From NCBI GenBank assembly GCA_963921935.1, contig OY998184.1, forward strand, positions 32,497,256 to 32,561,255: DNA of 64,000 nucleotides, given 5' to 3'. Both the position numbers and the translations under genes were made by a program. This document shows positions 24,385-35,634 of this stretch, in pieces (positions within the stretch are counted from its first letter, which is position 1; each line of letters begins with the position of its first letter). Source of the DNA: Galeruca laticollis (taxonomy: Eukaryota > Arthropoda > Insecta > Coleoptera > Chrysomelidae). The notes under the pieces are model-generated. The model was not told the DNA's origin and made no database searches. It was given only the letters and a program-made list of their open reading frames with translations.

Positions 24385-25062
24385 CAAGGTGGTCACTCAT
24401 CAACCCACTTTCCAGCAAACAGAGGTATATTCAGGGTCGGACCAATATCCAAACTGAATTACCCCAAACATTTCTATACATAAAATAAATTAAAATGAAC
24501 GTCCTCAAACCTAAAACCCTCATCAATTATTGAGACCCTGTTTTCCAGCTGCTTTTCAGGGAAAACTTAGCCGAAAGATTCTAGGAGCGAAATTCCTATG
24601 CCGGGGACAAAGTTATTAAGACAACGATAATTTCGGGATAATGCTGGAAGAGCAAGGAGCCTTAAGAAGCGATACACGTTGTATACAAACAACAGGAAGA
24701 ATGCCAAAACCACCGGCACTCACACTTTTTCTTTTTGTTTTATGTAATTTTGGGAAACAAAATATTGAAAGAAGTTCCTTTTTAATAATAATAAATTAAA
24801 AAATTCTGTCCTACGTCTGTTCGTCCTCACGATGTAACGAGATGTGATATTCGATATTATTTAGCGTACTGTGAAACGTCACTGGAAATTTGACTTGACG
24901 AGCAACGTATTAGGCATCTGTGGCTGACGTCACAACATTGAAGGCGAACTGCTTGGAGGGTAAACAATCATTTTTGGCTTTATTTCTGTATACAAATTTT
25001 GGTTGGGAGTGTGTTAAATTGTGCCCAATCTTAAACTTTTCACCAGTTTAATAAGATTAAAT

Positions 25063-25450
25063 ATGCCGAATTTTTGCATGGTCGTGAATTGTGGAAGTAA
25101 TGGACTCAGAGACAGTGTAGGGTTTTATAGGATACATCATTGTATGATAACGAAAAACGAAAAAACAGCTTAGCCCAGGAAAAAAGAGCTGCTTGAATCA
25201 AATCATGAGAAGGGAATATTTGACGGACACTAAGTTAAAAATGTTCAAAGCACTTTATTTCAAGTGATACAATAATTTGTCGAAGAAACCTTCGGTACCT
25301 AATCTAGGACCAGCTAAACTTGATGACGAGAATAACCCTAATTGTATGCCTTCAGTTAATATGGTATATGAATCCACAAATATTAGTAAAGTATGATAGA
25401 CTCCTGAAAATAAAGCGAGATGAATTATGTTCGACATCCCAGGCTTGTGC
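25063..25450 (+). pseudogene. THAP-domain gene remnant
   Basis: The start reads MPNFCMVVNCGSN, the N-terminal CxxxxC of a C2CH THAP zinc finger, a sequence-specific DNA-binding domain. After about 36 codons a stop appears at 25171. Neighbouring frames continue the domain: a KRAA-stop-IKS segment where THAP proteins have a Trp (a TGA at ~25193 could be a mutated TGG), and CSKHFISSD at 25242-25268, the closing CxxH. DDENNP..MPSVNM follows at ~25324. The order and spacing fit one THAP domain of about 75 residues broken by frameshifts and a stop. No matching catalytic domain follows. Confidence 0.65.
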
Positions 25451-26480
25451 ATTTGTCCTGTTTATTTTGTTAGTTTCTCTTCCAAGTGTTTCTTGGTTGT
25501 CTCTTAATTTTCCAATAATTCATGTAATATATTAAATAAATCCTTATCATACTGTTTAAACTCCTTCAGGCGGATTATATAAAATTATCTAAATTTTTAT
25601 TTCACTGTAATTTTTTCTAATGGACTAATATAATTGTGTCAGAAAGCAAAAATTTTGATGTAGTAACTTCAAAATTAACTCTGAAAAGGTGGTTTATAAC
25701 ATATAGATACCTAATAAATACTGTGATATCATATCTAATGTAAGTGAATGAAAATTATTCTAATTTATCTATATACAGGGTGTTCAGATATTCAAACGAC
25801 AACGCTTCAGAGGTAAGAATACAGGCCCTCCAAATCCTTAGTGAATGATATAGGGCGTGTTAAAGTTGGAAAAATAAAATAATATTTTCCCAATATCTCG
25901 TTAGCAGTTCGAAATTTTTCTTTCACATTTTGTATATAGCTGTCTTATTATAGATGCAAAAGTATACCAAAAGTTATTCTACAAATACTTTATCCAGTAG
26001 CATACTGTAAGTGGGAGTGGTACCTTCGGCCCCCCTATTGAGTAAGAAACTTACTAAATAATTTTTTTTTCAATTTGGTTTGAACCTACGTTCAATTATG
26101 TTACAAAAATTTATTAACTTTCATTATTCTAAAATCAATAGTTTTGGAAATATTTGGCTTTAACTGAGAAGCTGCAATACGTTTTTAACTTAACTTATTT
26201 GTTGATTGAATTAATGATTGACTATTAGATTTGCAACTTCTGCAATACTGCAACTGACCTCTGGCTGCCTCAATGCAATTTGACGAAGCTGACCTGTGGG
26301 TGTCTGGTACCAGCCATGACCAAGAAAATGCAAAGTACATAGCACGTGGAAGATTTTAGGAACAAACGTTAATCTTTGATTATCATGCATGTGTTTTAAA
26401 TGTATGACTGATTGACAAGTATCTTTATCAAGTCTGGAAAGCTCAGCTTTCTTTGAATTCTATACTTTTTATTGAAATAG
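25451..26480. other. Non-coding, AT-rich
   Basis: No gene is supported. 25780-25800 holds ATACAGGGTGTTCAGATATTC, a motif resembling one end of widespread arthropod repeats; a similar ACAGGGT segment is at 55185. No second end could be paired. Confidence 0.35.
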
Positions 26481-27879
26481 ATTTGATTTGTAAAAGTGTC
26501 CCACCGACTCTACTACCGCCAAAAATTCTCTTCTCGTGGCGCAGAGGTTTCGTTCTGTCTTGGAGAGGACCTTACTAAAATATCACAACACTCTTTCTTG
26601 CACTCCTTGGATCAGTGAGAGCACCCCTCCAATTCCTACGTTGCTTGCATCAGTGTCAAGGATAAAGTCTCCCACTGGTAATGGTTATCCTAATATCGGC
26701 GCCGTGGTTAAATGTTTCTTCGGGGTTTCAAAAGACGTTTGTCAATCTTGGTCCCAATGGAAAGTTCTTGTTTCTTCTGCTAGTTTATTATCTCTGGTCA
26801 TATAATGGTTCTTGTTGCTCCAGTGTCTACCAGCAGAGTATTTTTCTTGCCATTCACTTCGCCATCCATATATACACTGTCGTTGCGACATCTGAGAGAA
26901 GCTATCAGTATGAGTGGGTCTTTGGAACGATCCTGGATCGGTGCTGCCCCCTCATAGCTAACCCGTTCTAGTTTTCCTGTGACTGGGGCTTTTGGTTTGC
27001 AGGAGTCCTGGGGCGCTTACACTAACTGCGTACATGCTCTAGCTCGCCACAATTCCAGCATCTAATATTTTTCGACTTCTTGTCCATCATTCATTTTTAT
27101 CAAACTGACGATTTTCTCAAGTCTGCCTTCGCCACCTTCCTCTTGGATGGTCCTAACTTTGTTACATAGCGTAGCTTCCTATCTAGGAGCAGCTATCAAT
27201 GCATCGACCAATGTTTTGGGATGGGCTGAACGAATTGTCCTCTATATGCCCAGATATTCCATCATGTTCTCTGGTGCTGACAGTTGAGCAAATCGAACTA
27301 GAGGGATAATATCCACTTCATTTTCTTGAAGGTTTTCGTCATGTTTCTGCCATCGGTTTTTCAGCTGGGATTGGTACAAGTGCTCTAAATGTTCGTGATC
27401 ATATCACAAGTCCAATCTCTTCTTCAGCTGCTGGAAGTCATCCGTTTCTTCCAGGGATATCGGCTGAAGTACATCTAAGGCATCTCCCTGAAGCGCGATG
27501 GTTAACTTCACTGCCTTCTCCTTATCGGAACAATCATTAACTCTAGCGGAAACTGTTTTACATAATTGGTCCACGTCATCTTTCCATCGAACGTTGGAGC
27601 CTTGCCATAGGCAAAACTACAAACATCTTCTATCTTGGGTTGTGTTTCTGGCTTGCAGGGTTTTATAGGGTCGATCTTCTTTCCTCCTGCTGGCGTGTTT
27701 TCAGTTCTTAAATCTGTTATCTTTCTTTCTAACTCTTTGATATTCTCGTCCATTGTTGTCATCTTTTCCTCGATTTTCTCGTCCAACGTTGTCATCTTAT
27801 TCTCGAGTTTCTCATCCATCGTTGCCATCTTTTTCTTATTGTTATTGTTTTTATCATTTATTTGAATTGATCTTAACAC
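26480..27879 (-). pseudogene. Gypsy gag-protease-RNase H relic with internal deletion
   Basis: Gag starts at 27879 with coiled-coil heptads (MATMDEKLENKMTTLDEK), then YGKAPTFDGK and, after a frame change at ~27510, typical Gypsy gag helices down to ~27100. The protease active site LLVDTGATRTI lies at about 26805-26835. Directly after it comes RNase H: TTAPILG (~26690), FILDTDASNVGIGGVL (~26625-26670), YFSKVLSKTER (~26550), TRREFLAVV. The whole reverse transcriptase between protease and RNase H is missing, so a deletion of about 1.5 kb happened. Several stops are present. No LTR recognised. Confidence 0.8.
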
Positions 27880-28164
27880 AACGGATGGTATAAATTTATA
27901 AACAAGGTATATCTACCTACGAAATTTATTTATATACTTAACTATTGACTTATACCTAATTTATGTACACAATTTACTTATAATTTGATTAAATATACTA
28001 ATTCACTGTTCAAATTCTAACTAAGGTCGCTTTTATATGCATTTGTTCACTGTTCTGCCTTGGAATCAAACTATAGACTGACTTGCGGTTCGTAAGTAGT
28101 CGCCTGTATATTAAAACGATTTTTCTAGAACAATTGAAACCCTGAAATTTCTAGTATGCGGCTG
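27880..28164. other. Non-coding spacer
   Basis: AT-rich, no coding sequence or repeat boundary that I can define; it may contain leader sequence of the Gypsy relic. Confidence 0.3.
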
Positions 28165-28649
28165 TCAACAAATAATCGACCTTCTTGGAAATGTATCTAT
28201 AAAAACAATCACAAAAAAATATCCCTTCCCAGAAATCACTGCGCACCGCCAATATTTTAACTTGAGATATCGAACTAGAACAGGGTCGGCTTCAGAAAGT
28301 GTTCTAGAAAGTATTTCAAAAAGGTGGGATGAAATTAAGGAATTCACTAATCTTTCATTAGAAATTTTTTTGAATATTATCAAGGTTATATTTGATACCA
28401 GTTATTTTGGTTTTGATAATATTTTTTATAAACAGAAGAACGGGTTAGCAATGGGAAACCCAGTAAGCCCCATATTAGCAGTCCTATCAATGGAAGATTT
28501 GATATCTACGGTAGTTTCAAGGTTAGATTATGAAATACCATTGGTTAAAATATATGTTGCCCATACTATTTTAGCTGTTTCGAAATCAAAAATTAATTCT
28601 ATACTAATAGCTTTCAATTCCTATCATTCGGGCTTAAAGTTTACAATAG
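28165..28649 (+). pseudogene. PLE family B reverse transcriptase, first part
   Basis: From about 28165 this reads as PLE RT palm sequence, in one frame from 28262. KNGLAMGNPVSPILAVLSME (28438-28497) is the conserved block after the fingers. The catalytic box, which should read Y-V-D-D, reads YVAHTIL at 28552-28572, so both catalytic Asp are lost. The frame stops exactly at an insertion (28650) and resumes at 30693, in phase, with IPFLDV. Confidence 0.82.
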
Positions 28650-30688
28650 TGTAACGCGAAAATTCGCCGAGTTGTCGGAGGTTTAATATTGGCATGCTTG
28701 TTGGCGGGGGGAATTCAAAGCGCTGAATGCGCGAAGTATTCAGTCCTCCATTTGCCGTCAATGTGTAAACACACATTGCTATTGTAAAATTTTTGCATGT
28801 GCTCTGGGAGCAATAACGTATTTTTACGATAAAACCTGACAAATCCTACGCAGGGGAAGAAAATACGGCTTAAGTCAACAGCTGGCAGCTCTGACGCGTT
28901 AACTTACTGGCCCAGGAAGGGCCGATGACCAAGGATACCAGTAGAATTGGTGGAATTGGGTAACACGTGGAAGATTTCCGTAGACGGCGTTTGTTGGTAG
29001 GATTCATTATCAAGGTAAATGGTTGAAAATACTTTCTCGAAATTAACCGTTCTATAGGTAGATTAACGTAGGAATTTTAGCTTTGAATCGTAGTTTATTG
29101 GATTTCATGAGATAGTTTCGATACATTTCACAAATTCTTATTAGTTCATTTTCGTTATTGCTTTATATTTTTTTTGAAATAGGAATATATCACGGAGGCT
29201 GTATAATATCCAGGGATGTGTCCAACGACGTAGTTTTTATATTATGGGTTTATTTATATCGTAGTTTTTTTTGCTAAGCGGAAAAAAACCAGTCATATAG
29301 TTTTTATTCTGTGTGTAAATGGCTTTTATACAGTTAGTCAGGATGTATGATCATTTTCGAATTTCGGGTGATGTTAATATAGTCAGTATAATGGGATATT
29401 ACGGGGGGACGTCGAAAATTTGACCGGGGTAAAATGTAAACCCTATGTAGAGGCTAATTCGTTTCTCTATTTTAGGTTTTTTTTATGTGGATATTAAATT
29501 CGCTGATTGAAGCTTGATGAGTCAGTGAGACCAGTTCCAGGAGAGCTGGAATATTCTGGAGCGACTTCAGTTGCTGTTCTGGGTCCGGAAGCAGGATAAG
29601 TGAACAGGTTTCCTTTTTTAACTCCTCTTACATTTGTACATTCACCTTTATCCGTCACATTTCATCACTTTTTTCATGTAAAGTTTTTATTTCTCTCTTT
29701 TGCGGCAATAGTATAAATTTATTTTCACTTTTTATTTGAAATTGTAATAACTTGCTATAGTTTAGAATATTGGGCTGTTGGCTCTGAATGCTAGGATACT
29801 ACGGTACGTACCTGGGTACTGCGTTATTTAGTTAAGGTTTCGAACTCTGACGATTTTATGTAAATATTTTTGCGCCGTACATAATTTAGATTTATATTTC
29901 CTTCTAGCAACGCTAAGCTCGTTTGCTATTCAAATTTTATGCTTATGCATTTATTCATATTTATATTCATATTTGTATAAATTGCGGAAGTGTGAACCCA
30001 CGTAACTGTAACATTGGTAATTTAGGTATATATTATCATAGTATTTTGGGAAATTGTACATGAACCATTGGGTTGTTTCTCTATAATTGTAGAATTGAGG
30101 CATCGGTGTAGTTTGGGGCCCTCAGCTCTTCTGCACCCTGAGTTTGAAGCCTTCAGCTCTGCTCAGAGTTTATAGAACCTGCTTGTCACTTATTTATTTA
30201 AGCTGCGTCTCGTTGTAACTGATAATTTAGTTTGCGATTTAAGATTTATGTAGATTTCGGCCTTTAGTCTAACTACGTTCTGAGTCTACAGCCTTCAGCT
30301 GAGTCCAGACATTATTTGGGACTTTGTAGTTGTAAACTTGTAATAAATATTTTTTAAAGAGACCTATGGTCCAAAGTGATTCAATTAAACTTCAATCAGG
30401 GGATACTTGCTGACTTTTATTTTCTTATGATAACTTACCTAACAGTTTAACCTTTGGAGTGTGTAGTGAGTGTTGTTAACCCACTGAGGAGTTGTGGGCT
30501 AATTAAAGAAGTCTTGGGTGCTTTCCAAAACTTCTCTGGCGCCCTTTTTAAAAACTTGATACTTTTTTTTGAAGAATCCACCCTTTCTTCGACCCGAAGC
30601 TAGTCGACTGGCGAGCACGTGTTGTACCACGTGAGACAACCCGCACATCTATAGCGAGCACTAAGGGTCGGTAGGTTTTCTCGTTATA
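28650..30688. mobile_element. 2,039-bp non-coding insertion in PLE B, duplication ATAG
   Basis: ATAG is at 28646-28649 and 30689-30692. The insert starts TGTAACGCGAAAA and ends TTTTCTCGTTATA, which are imperfect inverted copies of each other (11 of 13). Removing it with one ATAG restores the PLE frame, so the ends are firm. There is no open frame over 100 codons. It holds AATAAA at ~30342 and imperfect repeats of a CAGCC/TTCAGCT type (30110-30300). Either a long solo LTR of a Gypsy element (4-bp duplication, TG start) or a non-autonomous Ginger-like DNA transposon (TGTNR end, 4-bp duplication). The TA end is atypical for an LTR. Confidence 0.7.
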
Positions 30689-30692
30689 ATAG

Positions 30693-31541
30693 AAACAGAA
30701 AATAATAACTTCATTCCATTTTTGGATGTGTTATTGATTAGAACTGAAGATCAAAGAATTAAATTTAACCATTATAAAAAACCTGTTAGTTCCAGGAGAG
30801 TTTTAAATTATTATTCACAACATCCTTTTGCTCAAAAACTAAATATCATTACTGCTATCAAGAATAAAATTATTAAACTCAGTAGCCCTCAATATTAACA
30901 TGAAAATATGGTTAAGTTCAAAGAAAAATTGCTGTTGAATGATTATCCCCTTAATGTTTGTAACATTATAATTAGTAAAAATATTGAGAGAAGTTTAACA
31001 CCTGTATTGACTGGAGATCCATATAGATATTTCAAAATTCCTTATGTTAAGTGTTTTTCGGAAAAATTGAAACACATACTCCAAACAGAAAGAACAAAAA
31101 TCCTGTTTTACCATACAAAAACGGTAAATTGTTTTTATTCATCTATGAAGGACAAATTACCGAAAGACTATGAATCAAACCTTATTTACAAAATTAATTG
31201 TTTGGAATACGATATATGTTATATTGGCAAACCAAGCAAGGGTTAAAAAACAGAATATATGCCCACAAAAACACATGTGATGAAAAACATAGGGCAAATC
31301 AGAAAAAACAGTATTAGCAACCCATGCATTTGAACAAAATCACAAATTTGACTTTGAAACCGTCAACATCCTAGGTAAAGAGACTAACTATCACAAACGT
31401 CTTTTAAGCGAAATGATATTTATTGAATTGAGTGAGAATACAGTAAACGAGAAATCAGATACTGACAACTTTAATAAAATTTACAAACACATAGTTACCA
31501 ATTATATAAAATTAAAAAACAATCGATACTAGCTCAATAAA

Positions 31542-31543
<2 letters not shown>
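30693..31543 (+). pseudogene. PLE family B RT thumb and GIY-YIG domain, broken
   Basis: It continues the RT from 28649: IPFLDVLLIRTEDQ, then HYKKPVSSRRVLNYYS and HPFAQKLN, the thumb region. A stop occurs at 30898 and the frame from 30908 runs to 31246. The GIY-YIG motif begins CLEYDICYIGKPSKG, then is cut by a stop and shift. The remainder (31247-31520) reads in other frames, with YAHKNTCDEKHRANQKK and NYHKRLLSEMIFIELSEN. It ends at a (TA)n tract where an RTE LINE has inserted. Confidence 0.8.

Positions 31544-31596
<53 letters not shown>
31544..31596. repeat. (TA)n microsatellite
   Basis: About 26 TA units at the 5' junction of the RTE LINE. A matching tract lies at the 3' junction (33270-33302), so the LINE probably landed in a pre-existing (TA)n. 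Confidence 0.9.
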
Positions 31597-31597
<1 letters not shown>

Positions 31598-33267
31598 CTA
31601 ATAATAGGGAAAAGACAGATAGTTGCATTAACTGATGGAAACACAAGAACCACAGACAGGAATGGAATAATAGACCTAGTAGCCAAATTCTATGGAGACC
31701 TATACAAGGCCCCTGAAAATTTGGAAGAAATAATAGAACACTCAGAAGATGCCATACCAGAAGTTTTGGTGGAGGAAGTAGAAATGGCACTGAAAAGCAT
31801 GAAAAATGGCAAAGCAGCGGGAAATGACGGCATCACGACCGAAATACTCAAATATGCAGGAGATAAAACATGGAAGTACCTTGCCAAACTATACACGAAC
31901 TGTCAGATGTCCAGGAGCATACCTAAAGAGTGGAACAGCGCCCTTATAGTGTTGATCCACAAGAAAGGCAGCAAAGAAGACATTAAGAACTACAGACCAA
32001 TAAGTCTACTACCAGTGACGTACAACGTATTCACAAAGATCATTCACAACAGAATACAAAATACACTAGACTCGGCCCAACCACGAGAACAGGCTGGATT
32101 CCGCAAAGGCTTCAGTACAATAGATCACATCCATACCCTCAAAGAGGTTATCAGTCGAACCAAAGAATACAACCAACCACTAGCACTAGCCTTCATCGAC
32201 TTTGAGAAAGCATTCGACTCTATATATCCCAGAGCAGTAATAAATGCCCTAACAGAACAAGGGGACGACAAGCCATATATTGAGACCCTAGCAAATATAT
32301 ATAGGGAAACCAAAGCGAAAGTTAGGATATATGAGGGCACACCAGAATTCCCCACCAGCAGAGGAGTTAGACAAGGAGACGCAATATCACCAAAGTTATT
32401 TACAGCAACACTAGAAAGCATCTTCAGAAAACTGGGCTGGAACAACACAGGTCTGAATATAGATGGAGAATACTTGAACCATCTAAGATTCGCTGATGAC
32501 ATCATCCTGATAGCGAGTAACCCTGGCGAAATGCAACAACAAATAAATGAATTGAATGCAGCAAGCAACGAAGTAGGCCTTAAAATAAATCTGAGTAAGA
32601 CCAAGATAATGTATAATGAACTGATAAACGCACAAGAAATAACAATTAATGACACTGCCCTGGAAATAGTAGAGGAATACATATACCTGGGTCAACTAAT
32701 ACACATATCAGAATCAAATTAGCATGGAGAACATTTGGACAGAACTCTATCATCTTCAAGTCTAGAATGTCACTCCGTTTGAAAAAGAAAGCGTTTGATC
32801 AGTGCGTACTACCAGTATTAACATACGGCTGTGAAACCTGGACCCTGAAAACTGATATCATTAGAAAACTCCAGGTAACGCAGAGGTCTATGGAACGATG
32901 CATGCTTGGAATAACAAGGAGAGATAGAAAAAGGCTTGATTGGATCAGACAAAAGACCCAAGTGATAGATGTCATAAATAGAATCAGATCCCTAAAGTGG
33001 CAATGGGCGGGGCATCTCGCTAGAAGGACAGACGATAGATGGACCACAAAGATAACGCAATGGTATCCCCGAGGCGTGAAAAGACCAAGAAGACGCCCCA
33101 ACTTAAGATGGGACTACGACATAAAGAAACTCGCAGGATCAACTTGGGGCCGCATAGCTAGCAATAGACAACAATGGGCCCACATGGAAGTGGAATATAT
33201 AAATATGTAAAGGGAGGCTACACCATAACAAAATGGTTGAATAAGCTGCATATGATGATGATGATGA

Positions 33268-33270
<3 letters not shown>
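31597..33270 (+). mobile_element. RTE-type LINE, 5' truncated, ending in (ATG)n
   Basis: Begins inside ORF2 upstream of the RT and ends shortly after the stop codon in ATGATGATGATGATGATG (33252-33269). A short tandem-repeat tail instead of poly(A), and a very short 3' UTR, are typical of the RTE clade. Both sides are (TA)n. Confidence 0.8.
31721..33210 (+). pseudogene. RTE reverse transcriptase, one lesion
   Basis: 31721-32722 is open and contains the full RT: NGKAAGNDGITTEIL, IPKEWNSALIVLIHKKG, NYRPISLLPV, QAGFRKGFSTIDHI, ALAFIDFEKAFDS, GVRQGDAISPKLFT and the catalytic LRFADDIILIAS (~32488-32523). A small deletion near 32707-32712 shifts the frame. 32767-33210 then encodes the C-terminal part with VLTYGCETWTL and the WAGHLARR and RPRRRPNLRW blocks. 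Truncated at the 5' end, so the endonuclease is missing. Less decayed than most LINE sequence here. Confidence 0.87.
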
Positions 33271-33304
<34 letters not shown>

Positions 33305-33305
<1 letters not shown>

Positions 33306-34180
33306 ATATAATAGATAATTTTTGGTTCTTTAACAATTACTAAGAATTTTTCGAGGACACACTGTATTCAAAAAGCTGTCCCAGTCGAACATAATTAGAA
33401 GTTTTTTTGCAATTTTTGTTCTTCGTTTATCAATGAATACGTATAATTTACTTTCAACACTAAATATTAAGGTAAAGTTTGTTTATAGAATCTGAATAAA
33501 AAGGAAAATAAGTTATTACCAATGTTTGAAGATTGTGCATTAATTTGTTGTTATATGACGTGCCAGAACATTCTGAAATATTTTCATGTTTTCTCGTCTA
33601 TGCCCACAAAAACACATGTGATTAAAAACATAGGGCAAATCAGAAAAAAACAGCATTAGCAACACATGCATTTGAACAAAATCCCAAATTTGACTTTGAA
33701 ACCGTCAACATCCTAGATAAAGAGACTAACTATCACAAACGTCTTTTAAGCGAAATGATATTTATTGAATTGAGTGAGAATACAGTAAACAACAGATACT
33801 GACAACTTAAATAAAATTTACAAACACATAGTTACCAATTATATAAAATTAAAAAACAATCGATACTAGCTTAATAAATGATGTCTATAATAGATAATTT
33901 TTGGTTCTTCAACAATTACTAAGAATTTTTCGAGGACACACTGTATTCAAAAACCTGTCCCAGTCCAAAATAATTAGTAGTTTTCTGCAATTTTGGTTTT
34001 TCGTGTATCAATGAATACGTATAATTTACTTTCAACACCAAATATTAAGGTACAGTTTGTTTATAGAATCTCAATAAAAAGGAAAATAAGTTATTATCAA
34101 TGTTTGAAGATTGTGCATTATTTTGTTTTTATATGACGTGCCAGAACATTCTGAAATATTTTCATGTTTTCTCGTCTAAA
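33305..34180 (+). repeat. PLE family B terminal units in tandem
   Basis: 33305-33598 (GATAATTTTTGGTTC..TTTTCTCGTCTA) is repeated at 33891-34178. Between them, 33599-33880 repeats the end of the family B GIY-YIG region (compare 31260-31540). So a terminal repeat, a 3' coding end and a second terminal repeat stand in direct order, a ~590-bp partial tandem. PLEs are known for such partial tandem copies. The coding part is broken by indels. Confidence 0.75.
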
Positions 34181-34334
34181 AAGCCTCACTAGGTATGAGT
34201 GACACCTTGAGAAATTTTAAATTGTCAGCAATTTAGATTTTATTTTATTTGATGATGTTTCTTAGAGACAAAAATGTGAGAGATTTAAATTTCTAGTTTT
34301 TTAGAATTTTATTGAAATTTTTGAATTTTTAAAT

Positions 34335-34430
34335 TTTTACATGAGTATAAGTTTTTTAAGGTTTTGAAGTTTTTAAGGTTTTAAAGTTTTATGAAGGGTT
34401 TTGAAGTTTTAATGTTTTTATTGAGTATTT
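34335..34430. repeat. Low-complexity TTTT(G/A)AAG repeats
   Basis: Irregular repeats of TTTTTAAGGTTTTGAAG type; no coding potential. Confidence 0.6.
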
Positions 34431-34465
34431 AATAGTCATAATCACCATTTGCATGTATATCTTTG

Positions 34466-34506
34466 TAGCCTTGATAAAGGATTCTAATAAATCCGAAACG
34501 TCGGCA
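34466..34506 (+). ncRNA. Hammerhead-like motif 1 (variant core)
   Basis: Short stem I GCC/GGC, then core TTGATAA, stem II GGATT/AATCC (34479-34483 with 34490-34494), GAAAC at 34495-34499, palindromic ACGT and C before stem I 3'. This is the layout of minimal type-I hammerheads known from PLE pLTRs. The core should read CTGANGA; here C and the catalytic G are T and A. Cleavage is therefore doubtful. Confidence 0.45.
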
Positions 34507-34688
34507 TAGTAAATCTGTTTTCTTATTTATCCTACAGAACCGATGAAAATTCATAAAATAAAACTTAAATATTTTACAGTGATGATTGCTGCGCTCAAAA
34601 CCAAAATAACATATTGTCAAATGCCTTATTTCAGTATGCTGCCTCAAGAAAAATTACCATACTTCAAAAATATGTAGTAAAAGGATAA

Positions 34689-35125
34689 ATGGATTGCGAC
34701 AGCGTCGATTCCACTATAGAGGCAGCAAAAAAGAAAAAAGCAATTCAAGCACCTTCAAATTACGTACAAATAATTAAGCACGCAAGGAGAGCTGAAAAAG
34801 GATGTTATAAAGTGAAATACATAAATTTTCATTTTTTAACAGTTATGACGAAATTAAATATTTTTCATCATTAAGGCCTGGACTCAAAAAGGGTGAACCT
34901 TGTGTCACAGATTTGCGAGTTCTAAGATATTTTTCACAAGGAATTGAATATATCATGAATGGTCTTCTTTGCCAAAAACAATAAATGGGACCGTCGGTTC
35001 CATTAAAAAATTATAAGATGTAACCCTTCCAATTAAAGGTGAAAAGTATGATCAGTTGCAATCGCTAGAGGCAGTTATTCACAAAGATTATCATGGATTC
35101 TACGATTCATTGAGAAAATTCTAAA
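34689..35125 (+). pseudogene. Degenerate coding relic, unrecognised
   Basis: An open frame of 61 codons from MDCDSVDSTIEAAKKKK is followed in other frames by KKGEPCVTDLRVLRYF (~34880-34935), SSLPKTINGTVGSIKKL (~34961-35011) and TLPIKGEKYDQLQSLEAV (~35023-35076), ending YHGFYDSLRKF. The wording looks protein-like, but I do not recognise the family. Stops and shifts separate the pieces. Possibly a transposon accessory gene. Confidence 0.35.
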
Positions 35126-35634
35126 TACTTTGGTTGTATCTCATATTTGTATTTAGTTTTCAAAATTAAACACTAATATTACAAAAAAGGATACTATTTT
35201 CTAAAATTGTTAAATCTCGTAACTCAAGAGGATTTACGTTTTTTTAAAAACGGAACCTCGTAACTGGTTTTATATATTTATTGTTTAGTTAAAATATAAC
35301 TTTTTCATTTTTTTAACTTACTGAACTTAGTGTTTATACTCTTTCTTAAAGATGTTGCGAAATACAGATTTTTTTTGATAATTTATTACCGTTTTAAGAA
35401 GTTGATCTTATTTTCTGGAAATTGACCATTTTTCAGATACGTGGTTTTGATTCTATGACGACGGGTTGTTTTAGACACACAATACCCGGTTTCTCTATAA
35501 GATCCCGAAAGTTTTCATGTTAAAAATGAATCAATCGAGAGGATGAAAAATAAATCGTTTATGTAGAATATGAGCTGACTGCTTGGAGGACAATAGCCCG
35601 AAAAGTATTAATAGCAAAACTTGTAATAACTTAC
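35126..35634. other. Non-coding, candidate intron of the lectin gene
   Basis: AT-rich, no supported features. If the exon at 35635-35735 is real, this is downstream intron on the minus strand; no further lectin exon is visible in it. Confidence 0.3.

Larger units (their letters stand above)
18960..24810 (+). mobile_element. Jockey-type non-LTR retrotransposon, decayed
   Basis: A two-ORF LINE. ORF1 has CCHC knuckles and ORF2 has an APE endonuclease and a reverse transcriptase. The 5' end lies somewhere after the BEL duplication at 18959. The 3' UTR runs from 24385 to about 24810, where an AATAATAATAAATTAAAAAA-like tail is seen. No target duplication was identified. Confidence 0.8.

Noticed and set aside
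24868..24885. GTGAAACGTCACT, resembling the hammerhead GAAACGTC
   Set aside because: No stem II and no CTGA-like core before it.
31544..33302. (TA)n tracts as possible long terminal repeats of the LINE
   Set aside because: Simple repeats; the element is a LINE by its RT and (ATG)n tail.
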